Of a DNA stretch of 64,000 nt, positions 34,976 through 47,400 are shown piece by piece. The position numbers were made by a program, and so were the translations under genes. The notes under the pieces are model-generated. The model saw only the letters and a list, made by a program, of their open reading frames with translations. It did not search any database and was not told the DNA's origin. Source of the stretch: Nocardioides alcanivorans (GTDB lineage: Bacteria > Actinomycetota > Actinomycetes > Propionibacteriales > Nocardioidaceae); assembly GCF_021555175.1 (NCBI RefSeq), contig NZ_JAKGRW010000047.1:1-64000 (forward strand), written 5' to 3'. Every line of letters begins with the position of its first letter. Position 1 is the stretch's first letter.

Positions 34976-36237
34976 TTGCCCCAGGGGGAGACACCGCAGG
35001 GCTCCACAGAAGAACGCCCGCAGACCTGGGTCGACGTGGTCCGAGCCGTCCGCGAGGCCCTGACGCCGGCCGAACGCGACTCAGTGGTGGCAGCAGCGCG
35101 GTTCAGACTCGCAGCGATGTCGGCACGTGCGACGGGCGACGTGCTCGCACAACTCGACACCACTCCTGGACCAGTGGCCCTGGACGCGATCGAGGGTGCC
35201 GTCGTGGCCGTGCCCCAGCAGTTCCTCGCGGCCCTGGCCGACAGCGAGGTCACGCACGGGGCAGCCGTCACCCGGTTCCTGGATCTGAACCTCTTCGATC
35301 GGTCCGACGACGGCAGTGACCTGCGAAGATCGCTGCGCACGATCGGCCGTCACACCTGGCGGCTTCTCTATCTCGCGTCCGCCGACGTCCTCGACACGGC
35401 ACCCCTGGGTCTCCTCGGCGAGGCACTGTTGAGTTACCTCGGTGACCTCGACCGGCGAGCAGCGCGCAGTCTCCAGACCGACGACAAGCTCACCGACTAC
35501 GACCACCTCATCGAAGCGCTGCTGACGGACGAACCTGATTCCGAAGCCCGGATGGAGGAGCTCGCTGCCGACTCGCTCGGCGTCGACTGGACGCTGCCCA
35601 CCTCCATCGTCGTGATGCGGGTGAAGTATCACGGCACGCTCCCGACGTTGCGGACCACCCACGACATCCTGATCCAGGATCTCGGCAATCCAGCACTCGT
35701 CATCTGTGACGCCGAGGTGGCCGCGGAGGTCGCGGCACAGATCAAGCAGGCAGCGCCCGGGCTGCGGGTCGCGATCAGTTTGCCCATGCCACCGACCCAG
35801 GCCGCTGCCGCAGATCGGTGGGCCCTCCGTGCGTTGGCCCTGGTCGACGCCGGCGTGATCCCGCCCCACCCGATCGTCCGCTGCCGAGATCACGTCACGC
35901 ACCTGTGGCTGCACGCCGAGCCGATGCTGCGACGCCAGCTGACCCAGGAGCTCCTCACACCACTGCTCGCCGAGAGCTCCAACTCGCGCGAGATCCTCTC
36001 CGAGACGATGCTCGCCTGGCTGGAGTCGCGCGACAGCGCCCCGCGATCGCAGACCGACTCCGGGTCCACCCCCAGACCGTGCGCTATCGCTGGCGCAGGA
36101 TCAACGAGCTCTTCGGCGACCTGCTCCACGATCCCGAGTTCGTGGTCACCGTGACCATCCTCCTCAAGGCGACCGTGCCGATGTGGAAGGCCGGGGACCT
36201 GAGTGACGTGGCCATCTACAAGGCGGCGCAAGCCTGA
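34976..36237 (+). CDS. PucR/CdaR-type transcriptional regulator (frameshifted near HTH)
   Basis: 420-residue regulator, intact apart from one lost C. The N-terminal region is helical, the middle resembles the GGDEF-like region of CdaR/PucR proteins (TSIVVMRVKYHGTLPTL, NPALVICDAEVAAEVAAQI), and the C-terminus is a PucR helix-turn-helix (AIADRLRVHPQTVRYRWRRI). As written the frame breaks at 36039-36042; one extra C there restores SAPAIADRL. TTG 34976 with AAGGG upstream is the likely start. Paralogous to the broken gene at 32184. A good candidate for the factor that reads the TTGTCA dyads (inference). Confidence 0.8.
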
Positions 36238-36239
36238 CA

Positions 36240-36267
36240 AGAACTCATCACCCAGATGACAAGTTCT
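36240..36267. promoter_or_regulatory. TTGTCA-N6-TGACAA dyad, copy 6 (weaker)
   Basis: On the reverse strand ACTTGTCAT, CTGGG, TGATGAG: left arm perfect, right arm degenerate. A second TGACAAGAAC half-site overlaps the preceding stop codon at 36235. 68 bp upstream of the transglycosylase gene. Confidence 0.45.
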
Positions 36268-36334
36268 CCAACCATTCAACTCATCCCCACATAAGGTCTT
36301 GTAGTGAGACACCGTTGGGTGGCTCACTAGAGGG

Positions 36335-37581
36335 ATGGAAGAGCACGTGCGCAGATCAAAACCCCGGGGAGACCGCGTCAAGGGACTGGTACGGCTGCGA
36401 GGCGCCGCCGTACTTGCGGTCGTGCCACTGGCAGCACTGACCTATGCCGCGCCACTCAGCCTCTCCCCCGCGCCCCTTCCCAGCACGGCCGCCCACGCCG
36501 AGCAGCCGGTGCCCGACCCGGACACACCGGCCGCACCGACGAACTCCGCCTTCGAGGCCCGGACCGCGCCCGCCGCCTTCCGCTCCGCGGCCCCCACCTC
36601 CGACCTCCCCGGCAGCGCCTATGCCGCCTACCAGCGAGCTGAGGCAGTCATCAACGCCTCGTCGACCGGCTGCAACCTCCCGTGGGAGCTGCTTGCAGCC
36701 GTCGGCCAGGTCGAGACCGACCACGGGCGACGTACGCCGCCGAAGGTCACCCCCACCGCCGACTCCGACGGCGGCCTGTACGACGGCAGCGCGGCGGGCG
36801 ACATCCCCGTCGGCCCACTGCAGCTCACCCCTCAGGCCTGGGCAGCTGTCGGTGTCGACGCGGACGGTGACGGCAACCGGGATGCCGAAGACATCGATGA
36901 CGCAGCACTCGGACTCGCCGTACTGCTCTGCAGCGCCAAGGAGGACCTCGCCACGCAGGCGGGTCAGCGTGCGGCCCTGAGCCAGCACAACCAGGACCCG
37001 GGCTACCTCGACCTCGTGCTGCGACTGGCCGATGCCTACACCCTGCCGGTCAGCATCTCTGCACGGATGGCGACACCGACGATGGTCTCTCCCAAGGCCG
37101 AGCAGGCCAAGGTCAAGAGCCGCGCCAACGGCAAGTCCGGCGGCGGCAACAGCTCCTTCGAGGCGAAGATCCCGGGTGGGGGCGGCGCGGTGGCGAGTGC
37201 ACTCGATTCCACCCCGAAGCCCACGACTCCCCCACCGACGAGCCGACCGACCCCCAGGCGCCCACCCAGCCGGAGACACCTCCGACCGGCGAGCCCACGC
37301 CGGACGAGCCGGGCACGGAGGAGCCGGGCACGGAAACGCCCACGGAGCCCGGCACGGAAGAGCCGACTGAGCCCACCGACCCGTGCGTGACGCCCGACGA
37401 CGCGGCAACCGAGCCGGAGGAGGAGCTCACCGAGGGTTCATCCAGCGAGGACGCGGCGTCGGGCACCGATGACTCCGAGGAGACCGACGAGGAGTCGGAG
37501 TGCACCCCCGAAGGCGACCCCGGCGCTGACCCTGACGCCGCTGACCCGACGACCACAGCCAGTCGAGAAGCCTCCGACTGA
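36335..37581 (+). CDS. Secreted lytic transglycosylase-like protein (frameshifted)
   Basis: 415-residue exported protein. Signal segment GAAVLAVVPLAALTYAAPLSL, then a lytic-murein-transglycosylase-like (SLT type) domain at about residues 95-235: CNLPWELLAAVGQVETDHGR with the probable catalytic Glu, VGPLQLTPQAW, and DDAALGLAVLLCSA. A long Pro/Thr/Glu-rich acidic tail follows. As written the frame breaks at 37229-37233; one extra C restores the tail (PTDEPTDPQAPTQPETPP...) to the stop at 37581. Likely peptidoglycan remodelling at the cell surface. Preceded by dyad copy 6. Confidence 0.8.
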
Positions 37582-37598
37582 GCTGTCGATCGGTCGGC

Positions 37599-38111
37599 TC
37601 AGCGAAGGGACGGCAGTTTCGGGTCCTTTAGCCAGTCCGGCGCCTCGGGGAGGTCCGGAAGCAGGTCGGCGATGTAGCCCTTGCCGCATGACTTCGTGAC
37701 CCACCACGTGAACGAGCGCAGGTCGGCCCGCTCCTGCTTGTCGAGGTCGCGATAGAGCCGCACGGAGTCGCTGACCGAACCGAGCTCGCTCGCGTGGTCG
37801 AGCAGCACCTGCAGGCCCTGCTTCGCATCGCCGTCGAGGTCCTCCGGAAGGCCGCGCTGCAGGATCGTGAACGCCGCCCTGGTGCGTGCGGCACCGTCGT
37901 CCCCGGTGACATCGCGGACCAGCTCACAGAACTCGGAGGTGGTCACCGGCTCGGGCGGAGGAGCCGGAGTCGGCGTGGGAGCACCAAGCCCCTCACCGCT
38001 CGAACTCGCCACCGGCGTCGGGGTCGCCCCATCGTCAGGCGTCCCATCGTCCCCGGAGCAGGCGCTCAGCACCAGCACCCCAGCGAGCACCCAACCCACG
38101 ACCCCACGCAT
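37599..38111 (-). CDS. Small lipoprotein of unknown function
   Basis: 170-residue lipoprotein: signal peptide with lipobox LSAC (WVLAGVLVLSACSG), a Pro/Thr-rich linker (GAPTPTPAPPPEP), then a helical domain with SEFCELV and SCGKGYI whose two Cys may pair. ATG 38111 is preferred over upstream in-frame starts because it begins the signal peptide. Convergent with the transglycosylase gene (17-bp gap). No family recognised. Confidence 0.7.
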   Translation of the reverse strand: MRGVVGWVLAGVLVLSACSGDDGTPDDGATPTPVASSSGEGLGAPTPTPAPPPEPVTTSEFCELVRDVTGDDGAARTRAAFTILQRGLPEDLDGDAKQGLQVLLDHASELGSVSDSVRLYRDLDKQERADLRSFTWWVTKSCGKGYIADLLPDLPEAPDWLKDPKLPSLR

Positions 38112-38146
38112 GAGAACGAGGATAGAGCGGCTGTCGAAACCCGGCC

Positions 38147-38172
38147 CGCTCGGCTCGGCTCGGCTCGGCTCA
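38147..38172. repeat. CGGCT pentanucleotide tandem repeat
   Basis: About five head-to-tail CGGCT units between the lipoprotein gene and the groEL terminator; a simple-sequence tract that may vary in length. Confidence 0.6.
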
Positions 38173-38328
38173 GGAGATCTTCTCAAGAGACAACGTCGCA
38201 CTGAGATTCGTCGGGGTCGGGCTGGCGCCCTCTGACCGCAACGACACCCGGTCGCCAGCGGCGAAGTGACGGATCCCGGAACAGTCGACCGCCGCACCGT
38301 CGACCAGCACCTTCGGGGTCAGGACCAA
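38170..38328 (-). other. Possible small ORF or 3' remnant of a gene
   Basis: A 52-codon minus-strand frame (TTG 38328 or GTG 38310) reads [16 protein letters not shown]...[15 protein letters not shown] with plausible codon bias, but it is too short to identify and has no clear ribosome-binding site. The 38112-38420 gap otherwise holds only the pentanucleotide repeat and the groEL terminator. Confidence 0.25.
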
Positions 38329-38349
38329 GCCTTGCGCCAGAAATACAGC

Positions 38350-38390
38350 GATGCGGTGGGCCCGGTGCAGTGCACCGAACCCACCGCATC
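38350..38390 (-). terminator. groEL terminator hairpin
   Basis: Nested stem: GATGCGGTGGG pairs with CCCACCGCATC, enclosing CGGTGC/TGCACCG. It begins 31 bp after the groEL stop on the minus strand. Confidence 0.75.
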
Positions 38391-38420
38391 ACCGGTGGTT
38401 CTCTTGAAAGGAGCGTGGAC

Positions 38421-40069
<1,649 letters not shown>

Positions 40070-40182
40070 TCACGCTTCAGAGTTCGTGGACGGCCCGGTT
40101 CGCTGCCCGCGACGGCCGATCTGGCTGACCCGGCAGACCCTTCCCGCCGACGCTTCAGACCTCAACTCACCGGTCCGTGTGT

Positions 40183-40209
40183 TTGTCACTCTCATAGCGA
40201 GAGTGCCAA
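40183..40209. promoter_or_regulatory. CIRCE element 1 (HrcA operator)
   Basis: TTGTCACTC, nine bases, GAGTGCCAA: two mismatches in total to the TTAGCACTC-N9-GAGTGCTAA consensus arms. 129 bp upstream of groEL. Confidence 0.88.
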
Positions 40210-40217
40210 CCCCATGT

Positions 40218-40244
40218 TTAGCACTCGCATGGTGAGAGTGCAAG
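40218..40244. promoter_or_regulatory. CIRCE element 2 (HrcA operator)
   Basis: TTAGCACTC (perfect arm), nine bases, GAGTGCAAG. Eight bp beyond element 1. Tandem CIRCE sites upstream of groEL are known in actinobacteria. The rest of the 40055-40410 gap shows nothing else I can assign. Confidence 0.92.
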
Positions 40245-40410
40245 ACCGCTCAGCGCCTCCAAGCCGGTCCAGACCACCACGCCGGGCGCTGTCCATCGCC
40301 GACTGCTTGCACTACGCATGCCATGTCCGGGGCAGGGGTCGGCCCCGTGCACGCACGGGGCCGTTCGCTTCCCACGACTCACACGTCGCGGCGTACTGCC
40401 GTCGAGAAGA

Positions 40411-41280
40411 TCACGATGCCGGGAGCTGAGCGACGACCATGTCGGCGAAGACCGCCGCGTTGCCGGGCAGGTGGTCGAGATACAGACCCGGCTCGGTCAG
40501 CTCGAGCTCGCTCACGGCAAGGCTGCCGTCGGGCAGCCGCATCTGGTCGACCCGGGCGTAGGGGAGCCGGCAACCGAGCAGCTCCTCGGCGGCGCGGACC
40601 GCGGCCAGCGCGAGGGTCCCGTGGCCGGCCGTCACCTCCGCGACGACGGTGTGGCCGCCGTACTCCTCGTGCACCCGGATGTCGCCGCGCGCCGGCATTT
40701 TGCGGGCGGCCGAGACGACCTTGCCGTCCAGCACGTAGACGGACCACTCCCCCTCGGTGTGGATCGACTCCACGAGCGGCTGCACGAGCCACGGACCGAT
40801 CTGGAGCGCGGACTCGTCGATGCCTTCGGGGCCGCCCTCCTCGAGATCGAAGACCACCACCCCACGACCACCGGCACCGGTGCGCGGCTTGACCACGGCC
40901 CGGCCGAACTCGGCGATCGCTGCGGGCAGTCCCTCCTCACCTTCGACCACGACCGTGGGTACGACGGACACGCCGGCCCGGTCGAGCTCGCGGATGTAGG
41001 CCTTGTCGGTGTTCCACTCGAAGACCCGGGAACCGTTGAGCACCGTGGCGCCCTCCGCCTCGACGCGACGTGCCCAGGCCAGGAACTCGGGCAGCCTGGA
41101 GTCGTAGTCCCACGTCGAGCGCACGGCGACCAGATCAGCCGCGACCCAGTCGACGTCCGGGTCGTCCCACGCGACCCAACGCGCCGTCACGCCGCGCTGA
41201 GCCAGGGCATCCACGAGCAGCCACCCACGGGGCTCACCATCGGGCAGGGCACCACACGTCACCAGGAGGATCTCGCTCAC
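40411..41280 (-). CDS. ATP-grasp family protein
   Basis: 289-residue cytoplasmic enzyme of the ATP-grasp superfamily (ATP-dependent carboxylate-amine/thiol ligation). Recognised from VVKPRTGAGGRGVVVFDLE (nucleotide loop), WLVQPLVESIHTEGEWSVYVLDGK, and the metal-binding end YARVDQMRLPDGSLAVSELELTEPGLYL. The N-terminal pre-ATP-grasp region carries AVRSTWDY. The substrate cannot be deduced; similar stand-alone ATP-grasp proteins are loosely compared to glutathione synthetase. Start ATG/GTG at 41280. Confidence 0.85.
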   Translation of the reverse strand: MSEILLVTCGALPDGEPRGWLLVDALAQRGVTARWVAWDDPDVDWVAADLVAVRSTWDYDSRLPEFLAWARRVEAEGATVLNGSRVFEWNTDKAYIRELDRAGVSVVPTVVVEGEEGLPAAIAEFGRAVVKPRTGAGGRGVVVFDLEEGGPEGIDESALQIGPWLVQPLVESIHTEGEWSVYVLDGKVVSAARKMPARGDIRVHEEYGGHTVVAEVTAGHGTLALAAVRAAEELLGCRLPYARVDQMRLPDGSLAVSELELTEPGLYLDHLPGNAAVFADMVVAQLPAS

Positions 41281-41361
41281 CCCGCTGAGCCTACTGGGCC
41301 TCCCCGGGCGGAGGCGTCCAGACGTTCTTGCAGGTTCGCTGGAGCCAACTGAAGGTTCGCG

Positions 41362-42102
41362 TCAGCTCACGCGGTCCCAGCCGCGACGGGGGCGGTGGGA
41401 GCCGAGCTGGCCGGTCTCGCTCTCGTCGCGAGAGCGATAGACGATGTAGGGGCGGGTGAGGTAGCCGAGTGGGGCGCTGAAGACGTGCACCAGCCGGGTG
41501 AAGGGCCACAGCGCGAAGAGCAGCATCGCCGCCATCCCGTGGGCCTGGAAGCCGAGCGGGGCATCGGCCATCAGCTCCGGGTGCGTGTCGAAGCGGAAGA
41601 TCCCGCGGAACCACACCGAGACTCCGGCGCGGTAGTCGTAGTGGCCGTTGATCTCCATCACGGTCACCGTGATCGTGGTCCAGAAGCCCAGCAGCATGAC
41701 CAGCCCGAGCACCGCATACATGACCTTGTCCATCGCGGTGGTGGCGGAGAAGACCGGGCCGACCGTACGACGCCGATAGATCAGGATGACGAGCCCGACG
41801 ACCGCAGCGATCCCCGCAACCATGCCGCCGAAGACCGCCACCGTGTGATAGAGCCCGTCGGAGATGTTCACCGCCCGGGTCCACGAGCGCGGCACCCCGA
41901 GTCCCATGACGTGCCCGAGGAAGACCCCCAGGATCCCGAAGTGGAACAACGGACTGCCCAGGCGCAGCAGCTTGGACTCGTAGAGCTGTGAGGAGCGCGT
42001 GGTCCATCCGAACTTGTCGTAGCGATAGCGCCACACGTGGCCCAGCACGAAGGTCGTCAGGCAGACGTAGGGCACCACGATCCACAAGAAGGTGTCCATC
42101 AC
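41362..42102 (-). CDS. narI: Respiratory nitrate reductase gamma subunit
   Basis: 246-residue membrane cytochrome b that takes electrons from menaquinol for NarGH. Five hydrophobic segments; the haem-ligand His residues are in VLGHVWRYRYDKFGW, LFHFGILGVFLGHVMG, and GFQAHGMAAMLLFALWPFTRLVHVFSAPLGYL. Intact. ATG 42102 overlaps the narJ stop by 4 bp. Last gene of narKGHJI. Confidence 0.95.
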   Translation of the reverse strand: MMDTFLWIVVPYVCLTTFVLGHVWRYRYDKFGWTTRSSQLYESKLLRLGSPLFHFGILGVFLGHVMGLGVPRSWTRAVNISDGLYHTVAVFGGMVAGIAAVVGLVILIYRRRTVGPVFSATTAMDKVMYAVLGLVMLLGFWTTITVTVMEINGHYDYRAGVSVWFRGIFRFDTHPELMADAPLGFQAHGMAAMLLFALWPFTRLVHVFSAPLGYLTRPYIVYRSRDESETGQLGSHRPRRGWDRVS

Positions 42103-42811
42103 GAACTCCTCGTCTCGACGTTGCTCGACGACCGCACGGGGATCCTCGGCATCGGCAGGTCCACCGGTCCCGATGCCTCCGCCAGCGCGGCGTCGAAGGC
42201 TGGGGTCCCGTAGGGCGTCAGGCCGACCTCCTCGGCCGGCGGCCCCTCCGCGGCGAGCCGGTGCACCGCCTGCTCCTCGTCACCTCGCAGCGTGGGCAGG
42301 GTCGCGGTCACGGCCTGCACCGCTCCGGCCCATGGTGAGCCCGACTCGACCAGGGAGAGCCGCAGCAGCTCCACCCCGGCGCGGTGGTCGAGCAGCAACT
42401 GCCGACCCACCGCCAGGTCTGCGGTCGCGCCGAACTCCAGCACCACGCACAGGTGGTCGGGCAGCTCCTCGTCACTCAGCTCGAGTCCGGCCGCCAGGTA
42501 GGCCTGCTTGAACCTCAGCAACGCCATCCCCGCTTGCGGGTGTCACCGTGCAGGAAGTAGGTGAGGAAGAGGTTGTGCCGCCGCCGGGTGTCGAAGGTGT
42601 CGACGTAGTCGGCCTGCAGGTCGGTGAGCGGGGTGCGGTCGAGGTGGCCGAGCACCCGGGCCAGCGGCTCCCCCAGCTCACGTGGCAGCTGCGGCACCAC
42701 CCGACGTACGCCGGTGAGGTCGGTCTGGCCCGGGTAGTCCAGCAGCAGCGAGGCGCACTGCCAAGCGGCCGCGACCGCCTGGTCGTCGGGGGTGCGCCGC
42801 CGGCGGATCAC
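42099..42811 (-). CDS. narJ: Nitrate reductase assembly chaperone NarJ (frameshifted)
   Basis: 237-residue cytoplasmic TorD-family chaperone that promotes Mo-cofactor insertion into NarG. N-terminal half: WQCASLLLDYPGQ and YVDTFDTRRRHNLFLTYFLHGDTR; C-terminal half: MALLRFKQAYLAAGLELSDEELPDHL, both typical. The halves are in different frames; one extra C in the run at 42528-42531 joins them as GDTRKRGMALLRF. GTG 42811 overlaps narH by 4 bp. Confidence 0.92.
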
Positions 42812-44489
42812 GATCCCACCCGCGGCTGGCCGTCGGGCCGGTCGTCGGGGGCCGGCGGGAACAATCCGTCGGGCACGCCCTTGCCGTCCCAGTTCAGCAG
42901 GTTGACCCGTCCGGAGAGGTCACCGCTCACGTCGTCCGCGGTCTGCCTGTCGCGGAGCACTGCGAAGTTCTCCACCGCGATCGGCACCGACTGCGCTCCC
43001 GACCCCTCGCCGAAGGGTCCCGAGCCGCCCATCCCGGGGCCTCCCTCGTAGTCGAGCGAGCACTCGGTGGCGAGCTCCTCGAGAGAATGCGCCTGCTCCA
43101 CATGGGCACGCGGGATGACGTAGCGCTCGTCGTACTTGGCCAGGGCGAGGAGGCGGTACATGTCATACATCTCCTCCTCCCCCATGCCGACCGACGCGGG
43201 GATCGAGGCGTCCGGCTCGCGACCCATGTTGATGTCACGCATGTAGGAGCGCATCGCAGCCAGCTTGCGCAGCACCCCTCGACCGGCGCCACGTCGCCGG
43301 CGGTGAAGAGCTCGGCGAGATACTCGATCGGGATCCGCAGCTTGTCGATCGCAGCGAAGAGGTTGTCGGGGTCCTCGGCGTCGTTGCCGGTGTCGCGCAC
43401 CACGTCGACCACCGGGGAGAGCGGTGGGACGTACCAGACCATCGGCATCGTGCGATATTCCGGGTGCAGCGGCAGCGCCACCTTGAAGACGTTGATCAAC
43501 GCGTGGATCGGGCTGCGTTGCGCCGCCTCGATCCAGTCGTGCGGGATGCCGTCACGTTCGGCAGCACGCACCACGTCGGGGTCGTGGGGATCGAGCAGCA
43601 CCGATCGCTGCGCCTCGTAGAGATCCTGGTCGTCCGGCGTGGACGCGGCCTCAAGGACCCGGTCGGCGTCGTACAGCACGAGGCCGAGGTAGCGCAGCCT
43701 GCCGACGCAGGTCTCCGAGCAGACCGTCGGCAACCCGACCTCGATCCGCGGGAAGCAGAAGGTGCACTTCTCCGCCTTGCCGGTGCGGTGGTTGAAGTAG
43801 ACCTTCTTGTAGGGGCAGCCGGAGACGCACATCCGCCAGCCGCGGCACCGGTCCTGGTCGACCAGGACAATGCCGTCCTCGGAGCGCTTGTAGATCGCCC
43901 CGCTCGGGCACGACGCCGCGCACGACGGGTTGAGGCAGTGCTCGCAGATGCGCGGGAGGTAGAACATGAAGGTCTCCTCCAGGGAGCGCTTCACGTCGAC
44001 CGATGCCTTCGCCAGCACCGGGTCGTTCTCCCAGACCGCCTTCGAGCCACCGAGGTTGTCGTCCCAGTTGGCCGACCAGTTCACCTTCATCGTCTTGCCG
44101 CTGATCAGGGAGCGCGGTCGGGCCACCGGGATGTGCTCCTGCGCGGGCGCGTTGGTGAGCGTCGCGTAGTCATAGGTCCACGGCTCGTAGTAGTCGTCGA
44201 TCGACGGCATCTTCGGATTGCTGAAGATCGTCGCGAGCTTCTTCAACCGGCCGCCGGCGCGCAGCTGCAGCCGGCCCCGCTTGTTGAGCGACCAGCCACC
44301 CTTCCACTCGTCCTGGTCCTCGTAACGCCGGGGATACCCCTGCCCCGGTCGGGTCTCGACGTTGTTGAACCAGACGTACTCGGTGCCGGCCCGGTTGGTC
44401 CATGCCTGCTTGCAGGTCACCGAGCAGGTGTGGCATCCGATGCACTTGTCGAGGTTCATCACCATCGCCATCTGGGCCATGACCTTCAT
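42808..44489 (-). CDS. narH: Nitrate reductase beta subunit (frameshifted near C-terminus)
   Basis: 560-residue iron-sulfur subunit carrying electrons from NarI to NarG. Cys clusters for the Fe-S centres are visible: CIGCHTCSVTCKQAW at the N-terminus, CEHCLNPSCAASCPSGA, and CRGWRMCVSGCPYKKVYFN, the Trp-containing cluster typical of NarH, with CTFCFPR later. ATG 44489 shares a base with the narG stop (TGATG). As written the frame breaks at GDVAPVEG; one extra C at 43275-43278 restores VLRKLAAMRSYMRDINMG and the C-terminus. Confidence 0.95.
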
Positions 44490-47400
44490 CAGTAGGTCAC
44501 CTCCTGCGACCGCTTGCGGATCACCGTCACCTCGTCGCGCTGGTTGCCCGTGGGTCCGATGTAGTTGAAGGCCCACGAGAGCTGCGCATAGCCGCCGATC
44601 AGGTGCGAGGGCTTGATCAGCAACCGGGTCAACGAGTTGTGGATGCCACCGCGCCGACCCGACGTCTCCGAGAGCGGTACGTCGATGAGCCGGTCCTGCG
44701 CGTGGTGCATGTAGACCGTGCCCTGCGGCATTCGGTGCGACACGATCGCCCGGGCCACCACCACGCCGTTGCGGTTGACCGCCTCGATCCAGTCGTTGTC
44801 CTCGATGCCGACCTTGTCGGCGTCGGCCTCACTCATCCAGATCGACTGGCCCCCGCGCGAGAGCGAGAGCATGAAGAGGTTGTCCTGGTACTCCGAGTGG
44901 ATCGACCACTTGTTGTGCGGGGTCAGGTAGCGCACCGTGATCCCCTCCACCCGAGGGCCGCCCTGGTTGACGTCACCGATCGGTGGCTCGTCGAAGAGCG
45001 CCGCCATGTTGAGGGAGGTCGATAGACCGGCAGCCCCTCACCGAGCTCCAGCATCCAGTCGTGGTCGAGGTAGAAGTGCTGCCGTCCGGTCAGCGTGTGC
45101 CACGGTTTGAGCCGCTCCACGTTGACGGTGAACGGCGAATACCTGCGCCCGCCGGACTCGGACCCGGACCACTCCGGCGAGGTGATCACCGGCACCGGCG
45201 CCGCCTGGGTGTCCGCGAAGGAGATCTGCTTGCCCTCGTGCTCGGCCGCCAGGTCGTGCAACTGCTTGCCGACCCGCTGCTCCAACTGCTTGAACCCCTC
45301 GGTCGCCAGGTGCCCATTGGTGGTGCCCGACATCGCCAGGATGGCCTCACACATGTGTACGTCGGTCTCCAGCTTCGGCCGCCCGTCACCGGGACCACCA
45401 CGAGTCGAGCCGTTCTTGGCGCGCAGGTGGGCGACGGGACGGCTCAGGTCGAAGGTGACGCCCTTGGTGGTGCCGCCGAGCGTGTCGACCAGCGGGCCCA
45501 GCGACGTCATCTTCTGCGCCACCGCGCCGTAGTCGCGCTCCACTTCGACGAGCTTCGGCATCGTCACCCCCGGCACCGGCTCGCACTCCCCCTCACGCCA
45601 GTCGCGCACCACGCCGTGCGGGTTCGCCATCGCGTCTGGGGTGTCGTGCGAGAGCGGCACCGCCACCACGTCGCTGCGGACCCCGAGCCGCGGACCGGCC
45701 AGCTCGGAGAACCTCTGGGCGATCGCCTTCCACGCATCCCAGTCGGTGCGGGTCTGCCACGGCGGCGCGATCGCCGGGTTGAAGGAGTGCACGAACGGAT
45801 GCATGTCGGTGGTGGAGAGGTCGTGCTTCTCGTACCAGGTGGCCGCAGGCAGCACCACGTCGGAGAACAGCGTGGTCGACGTCTGCCTGAAGTCGAGGGT
45901 GAGCAACAGGTCGAGCTTGCCGACCGGCGACTCCTCCCGCCAGGTGACGTCGCGTGGCCGTAGCCCCTCGGGAGTCTCCTCTGCCCGCACGCTGGAGTCG
46001 GTGCCGAGCAAGTGGCGCAGGAAGTACTCGTTGCCCTTCGACGACGACCCCAACAGGTTGGCGCGCCAGATCGAGAGCACCCGCGGGAAGTTCTCGGGAG
46101 CGTCGGGGTCCTCCCCTGCAAAGCCGAGCCGTTGCTCGCGGAGCTGCTCCACGACGTACTCACCGACGGGCTTGCCCACCTCCCGCGCCTCGTCGGCCAG
46201 GTCGAGCGGGTTGCGGTCGAAGGTGGGGTACGTCGGCGCCCACCCCATCCGCGCCGCCTTGGCGATCACGTCGGCGGTGGTGAGCCCCTCGAACGACGAA
46301 CCGGAATGGGCCGCGAGCGTGTCGGCACCGAACTGGTCGTAGCGGAACTGGTCACCGTTGAGGTACCAGTAGGCGGTCTGGTTCATGTTGCGCGGCGGCC
46401 GCGACCAGTCCAGCGCGTTGGCCACCTGGTTGTAGCCGGTGATCGGACGCACCTTCTCCTGGCCGACGTAGTGCGCCCAGCCGCCACCGTTGACGCCCTG
46501 GCAGCCGGTGAGCGTGGTCAGCGCGAGGAACGCGCGATAGATGGTGTCGGAGTGGAACCAGTGGTTGGTGCCCGCGCCCATCAGGATCATCGAGCGTCCC
46601 CGTGACTCCTCCGCGTTGCGCGCGAACTCACGACCGATCCGGGCCGCGGCAGCAGCCGGTACGCCGGTGATCGGCTCCTGCCACTGCGGGGTGAAGTCGG
46701 CGTACTGCGCCAGCAGCAGCTCGAAGACCGTGGTGACCAGGTGGCCGTCGACCCTGCGGGCCGGCACCTCCACCGTGGTCGTCGACGGCAGCCCGTCGAT
46801 CTCCCCGAAACGCGGCAGCTCGACGGTGACCGTCTCGTCGCCGAGCCGGAGCAGCGGGTCGACACCTTCGAGATCGAGGTTCCATCGACCCTTCCCGCTC
46901 TCCCCGAACCGGTGCCCCAGACTCCCGTTCGGCACCACCGGCCTGCCGTCGGCATCGAGCAGCACCGTCCGGAACGCCGCGTTCTCACCCCCACCGTCGG
47001 TCGAGCCCTCACCGTCGGTCGAGCCCCCACCGTCGGTCGAGCTTGTCGAGACCCCACCCCCGTCGGTCGAGCCCCCACCGTTGGTCGAGCTTGTCGAGAC
47101 CCCACCGCCGGTCGGGACCAGGTCCTCCGCCGTGAGGAACTTCCCCGCCCGGTGAACGCCCTCGCCCTCATCCAGCTTCACCAGATAGGGCAGGTCGGTG
47201 AACCGCTTCACGTAGTCGACGAAGTAGGGCACCTCCCGCTCCACGAAGAACTCCTGCAGGATCGTGTGCCCCATCGCCAGGGCCAGGGCTCCATCCGTGC
47301 CGGGGTTGACCGCCAGCCAGTCGTCGGCGAACTTCACGTTGTCGGCGTAGTCGGGCGAGACCGCGACCACCTTCTGCCCGCGATAGCGCGCCTCGGTCAT

